Source: Sphaerulina vaccinii (lineage: Eukaryota; Ascomycota; Dothideomycetes; Mycosphaerellales; Mycosphaerellaceae). From it: a DNA stretch of 64,000 nucleotides. The position numbers and the translations under genes were made by a program. Under the pieces are notes generated by a model. The model was not told the origin of the DNA. It made no database searches and saw only the letters and a program-made list of their open reading frames with translations. This document shows positions 21,301-32,411 of the stretch, one piece after another; position 1 is the first letter of the stretch; every line of letters starts with the position of its first letter. The stretch lies in contig JAKUDP010000001.1 of NCBI GenBank assembly GCA_022570795.1, positions 620,001 through 684,000 on the forward strand, in the 5' to 3' direction.

Positions 21301-21984
21301 ATGCCTCTCAAGCTCCTTCCGATGCCACAATCCGAATGGCACATATATTACGAGATTTGCAAGGCGGCCTTCCGCCCTGGTATCATGTCAGTCATGTATC
21401 CCAATGGCATCAGCGACAAGGACGCCGAGATCACTGTGGACAGCATGAAGCGTTCTGCGAACAGATACCCAGGTCGCTATCAGCTCTACAAAGTCGTGGA
21501 CACCGATCTGCCTGATAATGATCTTTTCGAAGGAGTAGTGGGTGTCAGCAACTGGAGGATATACGATCAGAAAAGGACAGATGAGGATGTCCGCAAGGAG
21601 AAAGAGGCGAGTGATAGAGATACAGAAGAGCTAGGACTTCAGCCTGGGTTGGATCTGGCAGTGGCCAAGGATTTCTTTGGCGTGTGTGGAGAGTACAAGA
21701 AGAAGCATTTAGGACTTAAGCCTTACGTGCTTCTACATGTGCTTGCCACGCGACCGGATCAAGGGCGGAAAGGCGTGGGAGCATTGAGCATGGAATGGGG
21801 CTGTCAGAAAGCGGATGCACTTGGCCTGCCACTGTATCTGGAGGGCTCGCCGAAGGGCGTTGGGTTGTATAGGAAGTATGGATTCGAGGTGGTTGATGAG
21901 TTGCCTTGGGATGCTACGAAATATGGCTATCAGGATCCACTGACACACTTGTGTATGAAGCGGCTACCTCAGCAGAAGATCTAG
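21301..21984 (+). CDS. GNAT-family N-acetyltransferase
   Basis: An intronless frame of 227 residues. The acetyl-CoA-binding region is at about residues 140-170: YVLLHVLATRPDQGRKGVGA followed by a helix (LSMEWGCQKADALG), matching the GNAT motif A pattern (hydrophobic strand, then Q/R-x-x-G-x-G/A). Motif B is suggested by GVGLYRKYGFEVVDE. The N-terminal half, with EWHIYYEICKAAFRPGIMSV, resembles the fungal GNAT subgroup that often lies among secondary-metabolism or stress genes. The acceptor substrate is unknown. The start ATG follows a typical short leader, and no signal peptide is present. Confidence 0.85.
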   Translation: MPLKLLPMPQSEWHIYYEICKAAFRPGIMSVMYPNGISDKDAEITVDSMKRSANRYPGRYQLYKVVDTDLPDNDLFEGVVGVSNWRIYDQKRTDEDVRKEKEASDRDTEELGLQPGLDLAVAKDFFGVCGEYKKKHLGLKPYVLLHVLATRPDQGRKGVGALSMEWGCQKADALGLPLYLEGSPKGVGLYRKYGFEVVDELPWDATKYGYQDPLTHLCMKRLPQQKI

Positions 21985-22430
21985 TGAAAGGAGGAGCATA
22001 GAACGATTGCGGGAGCTTTATCTCCATCTTCGACTGTTGAAAAGCTCGTGCCTAATATAGCGCGATGGGAGGAGTAGCACGGGTAGAGACCCATTGCATG
22101 TGTTCGGCTGCTACAGGGGAGCACGCTGGAAGCTCGACTTCATGGGCGTTGAAGTCCCAATGAACAACACAGTTGTGCAATCTCGTAGCAAGGAGTCCAA
22201 AGGAGAACATCGCTTGTCTCTGTTCACCAGCGAGCGACCGCTGAGCAAGAAGGGCAGGCGCGTCTGACAGTGAAAGTGAATATTTATGTGTAGTTGTGCA
22301 AACTCTATTCTGCTTTCATAAATGCATCATCGAACCACTATATACGCGCTCCACGTCTACATGATGAGAGCAGCTGTCTACACACTCACTTGATCCACGA
22401 ACAACTGACATATCCTCGTAACAAGCAATC
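21985..22430. other. Intergenic
   Basis: Between two genes on the same strand. No feature recognised beyond AT-rich stretches upstream of 22431. Confidence 0.35.
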
Positions 22431-23081
22431 ATGACTTCCAGCAGTACCTCCTGGCCACCAGCTTCTGGCCTCACCACAAACGTAGTCCCACGCAAAGATG
22501 CCGTCTTCCAGATCTTCTCCTCAACCACAATCAACGCTCCTGCTTCGCTCGTGTTCGAGATCTTGCTACACATTGAAGCATACAAAGAGTGGAATGCATT
22601 TGTGCCGACTGCGCAAATCTTGAAGCAAGACATGCCTGAAGACGACCGCGACCCGAACGACTTCTCGCACATGCATCAAAACAGCATTATGAACTTTGAC
22701 GTAGTCATGGACTCGAAGAAGCCGGACAAGACCACAGAGACGAACTTGAAGGTTACAGATATCTCTACACCTAAGAAACAAACAGACTATATCGACTCCA
22801 GTGATCCTAGCTTCACAGCGGATCAGAGTACAGTGTACAGAGTATCATGGACGACGCACGGTGGTTTCGTGGCTCGTGGGCTGAGGAGTGAGAGGTTTCA
22901 TGAGGTGATCGTCAAGGGAGAAAATGACTGTGAGGTGAGAACTTGGGAAGTTATGGGAGGTGTGCTGGCGTATACTGTCAAGTGGTTGTACCACAGCACG
23001 CTGCAAGACAAATTTGCGCTGTGGTGTAGTGATCTGAAGAGGAGGGCTGAGAGTAAGCATAAGGAAGGAGCTGCGATATAG
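22431..23081 (+). CDS. SRPBCC (START-like / polyketide cyclase-like) protein
   Basis: An intronless frame of 216 residues. The pattern is that of a helix-grip ligand-binding fold: an initial strand (DAVFQIFSSTTINAPASLVF), then EILLHIEAYKEWNAFVPTAQ, matching the entry helix and WNxF signature seen in fungal SRPBCC proteins. Later come YRVSWTTHGGF and a region ending in a C-terminal helix (LQDKFALWCSDLKRRAES). Such proteins bind hydrophobic ligands and may act as cyclases, carriers or chaperones; the ligand is not predictable. No signal peptide. It is co-oriented with the acetyltransferase upstream, but the 0.4-kb gap gives no evidence for shared transcription. Confidence 0.78.
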   Translation: MTSSSTSWPPASGLTTNVVPRKDAVFQIFSSTTINAPASLVFEILLHIEAYKEWNAFVPTAQILKQDMPEDDRDPNDFSHMHQNSIMNFDVVMDSKKPDKTTETNLKVTDISTPKKQTDYIDSSDPSFTADQSTVYRVSWTTHGGFVARGLRSERFHEVIVKGENDCEVRTWEVMGGVLAYTVKWLYHSTLQDKFALWCSDLKRRAESKHKEGAAI

Positions 23082-23887
23082 CAGGACAACAGCTTCATGC
23101 ACACGCCCAACAGCGCATTGCGAACAGTAACACCCACTCGACGTTATCCGAAATTCCCGTTTGTGCTGTTGGAACATGCTTGATCAGGTTGTGTCAATGC
23201 AGGCAGCACAAACACAGCCTACTGGCAGACAGGACTATCTCGAAGCAATGGCCCTCTGCGTATGTTGCGATTGCTTGAGACCGTAGAGGCTTACCAACTC
23301 ACAAGGAGGTCCACTCCCAGGAACTCGGGCTCGAAATCGACATCACGGTCTCTCACAGGAGAAAACAGTATTGAGCGAAGCAGCTGTAATACTGCAGCAG
23401 CTGCACATTCAACGACTTCAAAGATCGCCGGATGCCCTTGATATGACAGGATCCACTTCACCGAAGCCACGTGAAAGGCCGTAGCGTGGTGGAGATTGGT
23501 CCGAAGCCACATACCGCTCACAGATGTCTTGGCTTCTCGTATACCAGTCCGGATTCGGCATTACACCAGCTGCCGACTCCTTACTGGCTCGCGTAGAGGT
23601 GTTTCTTAGCAAGTGAAATGCGCTTGCAGAGACTCTGCGCTCCTGACTCCGCTAGTCTTCCATAGCAAGCCAACACTCTCAGTCAAGCACATGCTAGCTC
23701 ATTGACAACCTGAAATGTACGCCATAGGTAGGCATACTAATGCTGAATTACTTGATTATCCATACGGACATACCGACAGCAATGTCTGCCGACCAAGAAC
23801 GTACCTCTTGAGATCTTGCTTATAGCAAGAACGCAGCCAGTGTATCAGCAGTCTCGAGACCAGCGAGCCAGTCACTCTTTTAGCATC
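23082..23887. other. Intergenic
   Basis: Mostly non-coding. Two short minus-strand frames between 23291 and 23612 have protein-like composition (for example AFHVASVKWILSYQGHPAIF), but I could not join them into a model with credible splice sites. Confidence 0.3.
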
Positions 23888-25340
23888 ATGCACTTCCCTC
23901 AGGCTCTGCTGCTCTCTGCAGCCTTCTCGTCACTCGTTTCAGCTCTGCCACAAGGTGGCTACCAGAACAACAAATTCTGCTCAACAGTCTCAGGTCTCGT
24001 CAAGAAGGAGAAGTGCCAGACTGCTGCTACTGCTTATTGCTCATCTTACCTCAAGATAGCCACGCCGATTGTGTACATTACCAAGACCTCGACAAAATGG
24101 AGTGAACCCACCACCGTATACAAAGACGGAGGCACCAAGACAGTTCCCGGCGTGACCACCACGGCACAGGAGACTACTTTCACTACTCCTGTCACGACCA
24201 TGTAAGCAAGAAATACTTCGAGTTGGTGCCAGATTGTTGACAATGCTGTAGTACTACGACCGATGTCTCCACCATCTCCGAAGGCGAAACCACTATTACT
24301 ACAACGACCACAATTAGCAGGGCCACCTATCCTGCGGGCTTCACGTGCACTGCTGCTCCAGCTGCTGCCGGGCCAGTCGCTCGTGATGTGTACGAGTGAT
24401 CCCAGCCATAGCCATCGCCAAAGCCAAAGGCTCTCTCTCTGCATACAAGGACAAGAAAGCCATCTCTTCTGCATGCAGCTGCTTGGCCATGCCAACTCCA
24501 TACGCAGTCACGAAGACCCGTACTGCCACCGTGACTGCCCAAAGCACAAAGATAGTTCACAAGAAGTCCACAATCACCCAGGATTCCACGACAACCATCA
24601 CTCAAACAGAATCAGCGCCACAAATCACTTCCTTCACAAGCACGATCGAGTTCTCAACTGTCCCAGCAACCACCGTGACTCAAGTCCAAACAACCACAGT
24701 CCCTGGCACAGAAGAAATCATCCCAGATTTCCGCATCCGCACCAGCTCTCCAGACCTCCCAGGAGCCGATGGCGGCCATCTTCGTCTTCGCGGTGCCGGA
24801 AATTTCCCCACCTTCGACAAGACCTCGGAAGGAGATATCTTCCGTCTCTCCAACGAAGGCTGCTATCTCGTTTCAGTAAATGCCACAAGCGGCTATACCA
24901 GCCTCGCGAAGCAGTCTTCTCGCTCCGAACGTCCTGCTCCAGTCTACTTCGAAGGGATCGATGGTGGGGGCCAGACTGGTGTGCCGATAAATTGTGTCGT
25001 TGATACAGAGACTGGAGAACTCACTTGTATGACGAATGTGAGCAATGGGACTATTGCTGGTGATATACCCAAGGGAACTACGAATCAAGTGTGTGATGGA
25101 CAGTATCGTGAGAAGGGAAGATTCGGTACCAATGATGCTGGTAGCGAGTATGAAGTGAACAGATGGAGATTGGGCAATGCTGAGGTGCCTCCGAATAGAG
25201 ACAATCCAGACTCTCCTTGGCAATGTTCTGTGTCGAAGTTCACTATTGAACGTGTACAGGCACCGGGCTTCAAGAGGAGAGTCAAGAGGGGTAGTCTAGG
25301 TGCTGTGCAGCACGAAGGGCTATCTCCTCACGCCAGCTGA
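23888..25340 (+). pseudogene. Secreted Thr/Ser-rich wall-type protein with apparent frameshift
   Basis: Exon 1 (23888-24201) encodes a signal peptide (FPQALLLSAAFSSLVSALP) and a threonine-rich region. A 50-nt intron (24202-24251) leads to exon 2, which runs into a stop at 24397-24399. A second long frame, shifted relative to the first, takes over at about 24396 and continues to 25340 with the expected next parts: a cysteine motif (KKAISSACSCLAMPTPYAV), a long Thr/Ser region, then a globular C-terminus with LRLRGAGNFPTFDK and NPDSPWQCSVSKFTIERV. I tested the canonical GT/AG pairs around 24345-24411 and none restores the frame, so an indel in the gene or the assembly is the simplest reading. 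The architecture suggests an extracellular, probably O-glycosylated surface protein of unknown function. If the shift is an error, the gene is intact. Confidence 0.65.
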
Positions 25341-25586
25341 GATGTGGTGGGGTCAAGTGAGAGGTGACGGCTGGCAGATCGTTAGTCGCTGTAATGTTTA
25401 TTTCTTCCTCTTTCGCACTCCTTAGTGCATTGTCATCTTAGACTACCTTGAAAGGACGAAGATCTGCTCGGGAAAGATCCAATTCTCATGTGCTCGATGT
25501 CCTGAGCATCCTCCTGTATCATCAAAGATCGTCTCCAGAGCTCTCTTAGTGTTGCGGATTGGCGCCTCACTCGGACACCGGAGTAT

Positions 25587-26816
25587 TTATTCTACAGGGC
25601 GTAAACGGTAACGCAAATTCTTCCTCTTCTCCTCTACCCTCATGCCACTTCTCACGAATAGCATCTTCGCATTGCTGTTGTTTGGGCATGACCCAGAATC
25701 CGAAGCCGTAGAACATGACCCATAGCCACAGCCTGTTGACGCGGCGTCTAGACAGACCAGTGTGTTTGGACAGTTGTCGCTGGATGCACAGGACGAAGTA
25801 CTGCAATATCCACCGGCAATTGCGCAATTTCCTCGACCCTCTGTGGTTTTATAGCAGGCACAAGTCGAACTGCCGTCGCAATATTGTAGGGGCTCGAAGT
25901 TGCTACATGCATTGGGCTGGTAGCATTGGCCATCCATACACGCGAACCCGGTAGCACACTTGTTACCACAAGAGCCACAGTTGAACTTGTCGCTCGAGAA
26001 GTCTCCACGACACACGCCATTGCATAATGGTGAAGCGGAAGGGCACGCTGAAGTCGTGGTGGAGGGTGTGGTACTATCGTGCATTTGTGTTAGCATGAGT
26101 CCTAGCTTTCAGTCGAGAAGGTGGAGGTAGACTTACGAGGGTGTCGTACTTGGTGTTGTGCTTGGTGTGGTGCTCGGTGTGGTGCTTGGTCTGTAGACAA
26201 ACCGGTCAGCGGGCATTCCCGGCAACGTGTGTTGTGTACAAGGGTTGCGATCCTCTCGGTTTGCGGCTAGACTCACGTCGTCGACGCAGTGGTCGTGTGT
26301 CTAGGCACCGGAGTGGTAGAGACGAGGACCAGGCACGAGCAAAGTGCAGACTTGAAACTCCTTTGTCTTGTAGTGAAGGTTGCTAGCAAGTTACCACTGG
26401 AAGATGTCTACAGGGTCATTAGCACTCTTGTCCTGATGCGCCTCGGAGAAGAACGCCTGTACCGTGCTAGGAGTTGTGGAGGCATATGCTAAGTTAGCAG
26501 TTGCACGAAACCCAATGTATGCAGTATTGGGCAACAAACCGTGGTTGAAGCAGTAGTCGATGCTTGACGCTTGTAAAGCAATGCTGGAGTAGTCGTCAAT
26601 GCAGGCGTTGAGCGTGCTCGAACCGTCCTTCGCGCAACCTTTGCCCTGTAACAAGGAAGTACAGTATCTGAAGGCTGCACGATCGGTAGTCAAAGGTGCG
26701 AATGTGCCGAGATCGGTACGTCTGCAAGTTCTAGCAGATGATGTAGAAGAAGACTGAGCAAGAGCTAGTCCTGTCAGAACTGTGATCCATGCGAACAACA
26801 GATTGTTGAACAACAT
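25587..26816 (-). CDS. Secreted cysteine-rich protein with STTP repeat linker
   Basis: Four exons, 26816-26412, 26350-26277, 26190-26137 and 26073-25587, close in frame to about 339 residues. A signal peptide (LLFAWITVLTGLALA) precedes an N-terminal domain with six or so cysteines (RTCRRTDLGTF, RYCTSLLQGKGCAKDG, NACIDDYSS, DYCFNHGLLP). A linker follows whose third exon is almost entirely a tandem repeat of the tetrapeptide PSTT. The C-terminal domain is very rich in cysteine (LCNGVCRGDF, NCGSCGNKCATGFACMDGQC, CGYGSCSTASDSGSC). The CNGVC...NCGSCGNKC arrangement resembles a short disulphide-rich module found in extracellular proteins. Function is unknown; a wall-associated or effector-like role is possible. 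The first donor is uncertain: GTAGAC at 26411 keeps frame, while a nearby GTAACT does not. Confidence 0.68.
26137..26190 (-). repeat. 12-bp minisatellite forming one exon
   Basis: Four near-perfect copies of a 12-bp unit (CCAAGCACCACA and variants) encode PSTT repeats and make up almost the whole 54-nt third exon of the secreted cysteine-rich gene. Confidence 0.7.
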
Positions 26817-28703
26817 CGTATTCGAGAGATGAGAGGACAATGGTAACAGCAGACCTTAGGCAAGGGAAGTTGTGACTTCACTCGGGCATGTGGGCGCATA
26901 TGTGTAGGGGCGCTCCACCGTTGTTCACTCTGCGCGAAACCTTAACTTATGTCAATCGAGCTTCAGGAACATTGGTAGCTCTCAGCCAGAATCCTGCTCA
27001 GTCACGCCTCCATAGGCATGACCCAAGCGCGCTCCTAGCCTGCGGAACCTCCGTCTCATGGAGAAAAGGGTCCTCGTGGCATACTTTACAGAAGTCAAGA
27101 AGCAAGACGCTCTATCAAGAGACGCGACAGCCTTGTACCTTCGCGTTGACGGAGCTGATTAACAGAGCTGATGTTCCCTGAGCTCAACTTGCCGCGACGG
27201 GTCTCATAGATTGTAGATCTTGGCTCAAGCCGCGGGCCTTGTAGTGCGGTCCGCGTCCTCACCGAGAGGATATGTAGGTGATCCATAGAGCAAACAGATG
27301 GGCGCAGCTCAGAAGCTTACAGGTCATGGTGAGTCCTGCCGTCCTGCCGCAATACAGCACAATAGAGAGCTCATGAGTAGCTCAATGATACAAGATGATC
27401 TTTCCAATCGACCGCCCGCCTTGGCGACCACAGTACTGTAGTTTTATAAGGCGTTGATGATTGTGTTGTAGATCTGCTGGTAGATGGCGTTGTGAAGAAC
27501 TTCGGGTGAGGTTGAACGTCGATGGCGATGGTGGCGAATGGCGATGCCAAGGGTTCATTGGTGGCGTTTCACATTTCGCTTCGAAAACATCTCTCCAATC
27601 CTCCTCCTCGCTCACACGAAGCGTTCCCGGAGACAGAAGGTCAACTCGCACCTGTAGCCACCGCCTGGAACTTCTACATGCTCGGCCAGCTCCTCGCACA
27701 TATCCAAATGCACCTGCATCGTCAACTAAACCTTTCCATTTGAGAAATTACCGCTCGCCACCAGCTGAGCGCGTTGGACTGCACGTCGCGGCAAACGGCC
27801 CACGACATGGCTGACACCGTCGCGAAGAACATTTCAGGGAGTCATACTATCATAGCCTCAGTGAGCACCAATGACTACGTTGTCTCTTCATGATGGTCTT
27901 TGCTGCGGTACGGCTTGATTCTACGCGGGCGAGGAGGTGATAGGCTGGTCGGACACCTCTTCCTCTCTACGTAATATGGCATATGTGTACGACTTCGGTC
28001 CGCCTTTGCGACTGTGCAGTGCAGTTTCACCTGCATTCGTGCAATGCAGTACAAGACTGATCACTGCATTCTATGAGACGTGTAACTCGTGGGGGCGCAT
28101 ATGTCTGTCATGATGATCAAACACCAATTCAACAGACCAAAGACCATATTCGCTACAAAGATACATCTGCAGCTGCGGTACCTATAGAGGTTGTAGGTTG
28201 TGTCTACGATAGGAGTCTTTTCGTCTACGATTTCTCCAATCTACATCTGTCGTGTCGGGAGGCTGGTCTGTCATGATGATCGCAAAATCTCAACAACATC
28301 CAGACCATAGTCGCTACAAGATACAGCTGTGGTGTTTGCTCCTGCATCTGTAGTGTCGTGGACGCGTTCGATTGCCCAGGCGAATCTATTGGCGCCCTCT
28401 CGCCAATCCTGGTACGTGGTGCTCGTTCGTGCATAAAGGTGTGGACGCAGGAACGGTCTGTACAACACGAGCTGATCAAGCGATCAATCTGAGACACTCT
28501 GGAGCGTGCCACAAATGCAGGATGTCTGATTCGTTTTCATGGATCGATATACATATCCATTCTTCTTTCTGGTTCGTGAATGCTCAACATTCCAACAACG
28601 CCACTTTTCATGCAGCCAGTACACCCACATCTGTCTCATAATTTCGTGATGCTTTTCCTGAGGTATCAAAGTACACACCATACACATCGTACACGCGACC
28701 CTT
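26817..28703. other. Gene-poor stretch
   Basis: No convincing gene. Open frames are short and overlap on both strands. The only structured element I see is the degenerate direct duplication at 28104-28362, listed separately. Confidence 0.4.
28104..28362. repeat. Degenerate direct duplication, period about 160 bp
   Basis: Copy 1 begins at 28104 and copy 2 at 28267 with the same start (TCTGTCATGATGATC). Both then carry, in the same order, a diverged CAACA-CCAGACCATA block, a CGCTACAA-GATACA block and a terminal CATCTGT-GTGTCG block (near 28244 and 28346). The copies differ by many substitutions and small indels, so the duplication is old. Confidence 0.6.
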
Positions 28704-29195
28704 TCATGCAGCCAAACTGAATTCTGTCCCGATGTCTGTCCCTGTTATCGTAGCCCAACTCTGCCTCGCTTGCTGTGAAAGTCTCGCAGCGGCAGCTTTG
28801 CTTCGTCCCATTCGCATTTGCTCGCAACAATCGTAGAACGAAACAGATTCTCCAGTTTCCCACAAAGATTCTGAGATTATTCTTCGTACCATGACGTCTA
28901 CCCATTTGCTATGGTCTTGTCTGCTAGCGACAGCAGGAGATTCTGTGGAGTCCTGTATGCTGTGAAGAACTCGTAGTGCTTCAGCTAGGAGATCTTGCTT
29001 CCACTTTTGTGGTCCGTTGAGGGGTTCCAGTGCGATAAGTTCTCGTAGCATCCATGTGATTTTGTAGTATTCATATTTCCATTCTGTTGATGCACATGAT
29101 GGGACTGGTGCTGTGAGGAGATTGTTGTGCTTTTGCCTTCGTGTGACTGTTCGTGCTTGCGTTGGCCAGGCCATCGGCGTCATTACTTGGGCCAT
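28704..29195 (-). CDS. Hypothetical protein, no recognised family
   Basis: An intronless frame of 163 codons with ordinary amino-acid composition and a helical-looking centre (YYKITWMLRELIALEPLNGP, WKQDLLAEALRVLHSIQDST, WVDVMVRRIISESLWETGES). There is no signal peptide, membrane segment or known motif. The later in-frame Met at residue 8 is an equally good start. No competing frame of similar quality exists here, but it could still be chance. Confidence 0.4.
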   Translation of the reverse strand: MAQVMTPMAWPTQARTVTRRQKHNNLLTAPVPSCASTEWKYEYYKITWMLRELIALEPLNGPQKWKQDLLAEALRVLHSIQDSTESPAVASRQDHSKWVDVMVRRIISESLWETGESVSFYDCCEQMRMGRSKAAAARLSQQARQSWATITGTDIGTEFSLAA

Positions 29196-30655
29196 TGTGT
29201 ATTGTTTGGCTGGTTTTGTTCTGAGCAGGATCTCGTTATATATGTTCTTGCAAGTCTGGTATGTTGGGAATGATTTGTATAGTGCAGGCTCTTCCAGTGA
29301 AGTATGTAAGCACTGGTTGACTCAGTGATTGTGTTGGTTGGGTTGTGGTATTGTGTCGATCGGGAGAAACATTGGTGAGAGCAGGCCGGCCTTTAATAAT
29401 GTGATCGGTTCCGATTCTTCCTGAAAGCATAAACCGCATGTGGTCCTGCACGTCGAGAGTAAGATTCCACGGGATGAAGGGTCACCCTGTTTCACATGAG
29501 CTGCGCCTTCGTCCACATCTTGGGCGAGTCTTGGCCAAGACCGACAACGTGGCCGCCATGAGCGTGTAGTCCAGACCTCTGGACTGGTCAATATCGGGTA
29601 CGTTCACAGGTGTGCCCGCCAAAGCGTGTCGTGATGGGCCACAATATGCAAGTCCCTACCTCCTGCAAGTTCCTACTTGTGGGGGAAGTCCAGCTGTGTG
29701 GTTAGCTGCATGTTACACTGCAGTAGCCCGACTTGACGTCTAGACTGGTTGGATGCGACTGGTATTACAGCTACGCGGTCCAGCTGGAAATCGTAGCTGC
29801 CACGAGGTCTCTGCATGATGGCGTTATGTGAAGCTCAACGCGTTCATTCGCGCGTCTCGCACGCCTCCCAACATTGTCGTCCTCATACATGCGTAATCTT
29901 GTGGCCTTGCGGCCATGCGCTTTGCGTTTTGATGACGGACTTGTCGTAACACATGCGAGCGTGTATCGAAGAGCATCTCGGCACCGCGAGACTCGGCACT
30001 CTGTGTAAACACGATGCCGATACTGGCCAAGACGGCCTCTTGGATATCTGTGATAGAGGTAATTCCATTGCGAGAGGGCGAGAAAGCGAGAAGGGCTGGC
30101 CAAGCCATGAGTTGGCATTTTCAGGCCAGACTCCGGAGCTCCGAGAAAACCCTATAGTACGCGAGTCGTCTCATCCTAGAGGTTCAGCCATGTCAGCATT
30201 GTGGCTCATCGGTCCAAGCGATTCGCTCCGTAGGACATTGGCCACGCCAATGAACTCACAATACAGAGTGCAAGTACTGCCACCATACTCATCACATGTT
30301 AAAAGGACGATGTCGCTATAAGCGCGAAACTAGTGCCTGTTAGCGTCTGAGTCGTGAATCGTGATTGCTTGCTCTGATCCCAGAGTTAATCGCAGAAGAC
30401 TCTTTTCGTTAGGCTGTTGTTAGCTACAGGCATCGGCATCGCACGATCTTTGCGATAGGATCTACCATATTAGGTGTAGCAGATAGGGAGATCCGGCACA
30501 TGCCAATCTTCGTCTCTGTCCTTGACACAGCTGAGCGGAAGAAATGCAGAGCCCTGGTGGAACTCGAAATCGGAACCGAAGATCATAGCATTCACCTCTT
30601 TGACAGAACAGGTAATCTCTGGATCCGGTCTCCAAGCTTGGGCGTCATGGTCAAG
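29196..30655. other. Gene-poor stretch
   Basis: I see no gene. The many short open frames on both strands around 29.8-30.3 kb overlap each other and have biased, protein-unlike composition. Confidence 0.4.
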
Positions 30656-31177
30656 TTAGCATGAGGTGTGGTAGGTAATATGTTGAGCTCCGTTCAGGCA
30701 ACCCTCGACAAAATCAGCGGCAGAGGCTGCGCTGGAAACGGCAACCATATTGCCAGCTGCGGATGGTATGGCCACATGAGAGGCTTCGAGCATTGCGCCT
30801 GCTTCCAATTTGACAGGGCAGGCCAGGCCTAGACGAAGTGGCATCTCCGTCTCGCCACTCTCCAGCAGCACAATTTGGTGCTCGTGCCAGACACAGAAGC
30901 CTCCCATCAGACGAGGATGTCCATAGCCACGCAGCAATTCCCAAACTATCGTGTTTGGCTGATCGATAGAAGAGGCTACGCGTGGATGAAAGAGGATCTC
31001 CTTGCAGCCTTGTAAGGCTGCTGGACCAAGTTGTGTGCGGCCAAGTGAGTCGGCCACCTCGCCAATTTGTGCGCAATTGCAAAGACTCAATCGGGAGTTA
31101 ATGCCAAAGTGATAAATCAGGTGTCGCAATGATGTGATGAGTGGTATGAAAAGAGAGAGGAAGAAAGATTGATGCAA
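30656..31177 (-). CDS. Possible hypothetical protein or gene fragment
   Basis: A 173-codon frame. The region after residue 45 looks protein-like (KEILFHPRVASSIDQPNTIV, GYGHPRLMGGFCVWHEHQIV, PLRLGLACPVKLEAGAMLEA), but no family is recognised. The N-terminal hydrophobic stretch (FFLSLFIPLITSLRHLIYH) could be a signal anchor or chance. It may be a remnant of a longer gene. Confidence 0.28.
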   Translation of the reverse strand: MHQSFFLSLFIPLITSLRHLIYHFGINSRLSLCNCAQIGEVADSLGRTQLGPAALQGCKEILFHPRVASSIDQPNTIVWELLRGYGHPRLMGGFCVWHEHQIVLLESGETEMPLRLGLACPVKLEAGAMLEASHVAIPSAAGNMVAVSSAASAADFVEGCLNGAQHITYHTSC

Positions 31178-31308
31178 GTGCGAATTCTGTTATTTGTGGC
31201 TGACTCTTGCTATAGTGCACCGTAGCAAGCACGAAATCTTCATGCTCCTTTACGGAACCAACACTTCTACATCCATCATCTACAAACACTGCAAATTCAT
31301 TTCATCAT

Positions 31309-32336
31309 CTACAAGCACTGTGAATAGTACTCATTCCCGGCCTGCTTCTGGCAAGTAGTTCCGGCCACACACTTCGTCGGTCCAACCCAGCCAATGCCAC
31401 CACACTGGCCATAATGAGTCTGTGTTGCGCCAGAGGACGACGTGGCAGTGGTTTGACGCATCGAAGTGGTGGTAGCAGGACGCTGCGTAGTCATCGTCGT
31501 CTGCTTCGAACTAGTCGTCGTACGCTGTGAAGTAGTCGTTGACTGCGAACTAGTACTTCCACTTCCACTTGGAGCCGCGGGATAATTGCCATCATCATTT
31601 CTCTTACAGCTACTCTTCGCCAGAAGCTGCGCTGGACAAGCCACACGCTCATACTGCATCGTAGGATTGTTCGCGCCCTGGAGCCAGCCGAAGCGGAAGT
31701 CGCATCCAGGCTGGAGTCTCGGTGGAAGATCCGAACACTGTGAGATGCTCGAAACACCTCCATATTGCTGTCCCCAGCCGGAAGATGGTGCATTGTACTG
31801 TTTCTGGCAGCCTTGCGGGAAAGCTCCAACGCCGCCTCCTGGAAGTGCGAGATCGAATTGTGTAGACGAGACGTCGTAGCCGATGTTGGTAGCTTGGACG
31901 ACCATGACTTTGCCGGTGATTTGGGACGTGAATGTAAGTCTGGACAGGTGTTAGCCATGAGCTCTCTCAAGATATGTGACAGATCTTACTTGTAACAGGC
32001 ACAGCAGGTATCTGCTTCACTGCCACCGCCAGTCACAGCGGCGAAACCGTAGGCCAAATTGTCGTTGATGGCGAATGGTTGCTGGCTGGAGCACATGAAT
32101 GCGACGCCATTGGAGTCGCAACCAGAAGTCGCATCGTGGTTCGACAGCGGGCTATCGTTGATATCGCAGGTGTTGACTGGGGCGGAGAATGCTGCCTTGC
32201 CACTCCAACTGCAGCTCGCTTTGCAACAGTCCCAATAGCGAGTAGTGGTTCCAGCAACACCTCGCTTGGCGATATGGCCAGCGTCAGAGATAGCGGCTGT
32301 AAGGGCGAGAGCTGAGAGGATGTGAGAAGTCTTCAT
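31309..32336 (-). CDS. GH45 endoglucanase with C-terminal CBM1
   Basis: Two exons, 32336-31990 and 31939-31309 (50-nt intron, GTAAGA...TCCAG, phase 2), give 325 residues. A signal peptide (MKTSHILSALALTAAISDA) is followed by the GH45 signature TTRYWDCCKASCSW, whose Asp is one of the two catalytic residues. The second catalytic Asp is in STQFDLALPGGGVGAF, preceded by the accessory Asp in GYD. The disulphide-rich fold continues through SQCSDLPPRLQPGCDFRFGW to about residue 215. A Ser/Thr/Gln-rich linker then leads to a fungal cellulose-binding module (HYGQCGGIGWVGPTKC, then AGTTCQKQ and the terminal YYSQCL). The enzyme hydrolyses internal beta-1,4-glucan bonds in plant cell walls. The model is complete, and the domain order is that of classic EGV cellulases. 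Confidence 0.95.
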
Positions 32337-32398
32337 GATTGTGAAATTGGAAGGCGATGTGATAGTGCGATGATGGTCCTGCTACATAGGTGACAGAC

Positions 32399-32411
32399 CT
32401 TTATAGTATAC
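32399..32411 (-). promoter_or_regulatory. Candidate TATA element of the GH45 gene
   Basis: On the minus strand the sequence reads ACTATAAAGG about 65 bp before the GH45 start codon. That is a reasonable place for a fungal TATA box with a short leader. It is a single-motif call. Confidence 0.35.
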
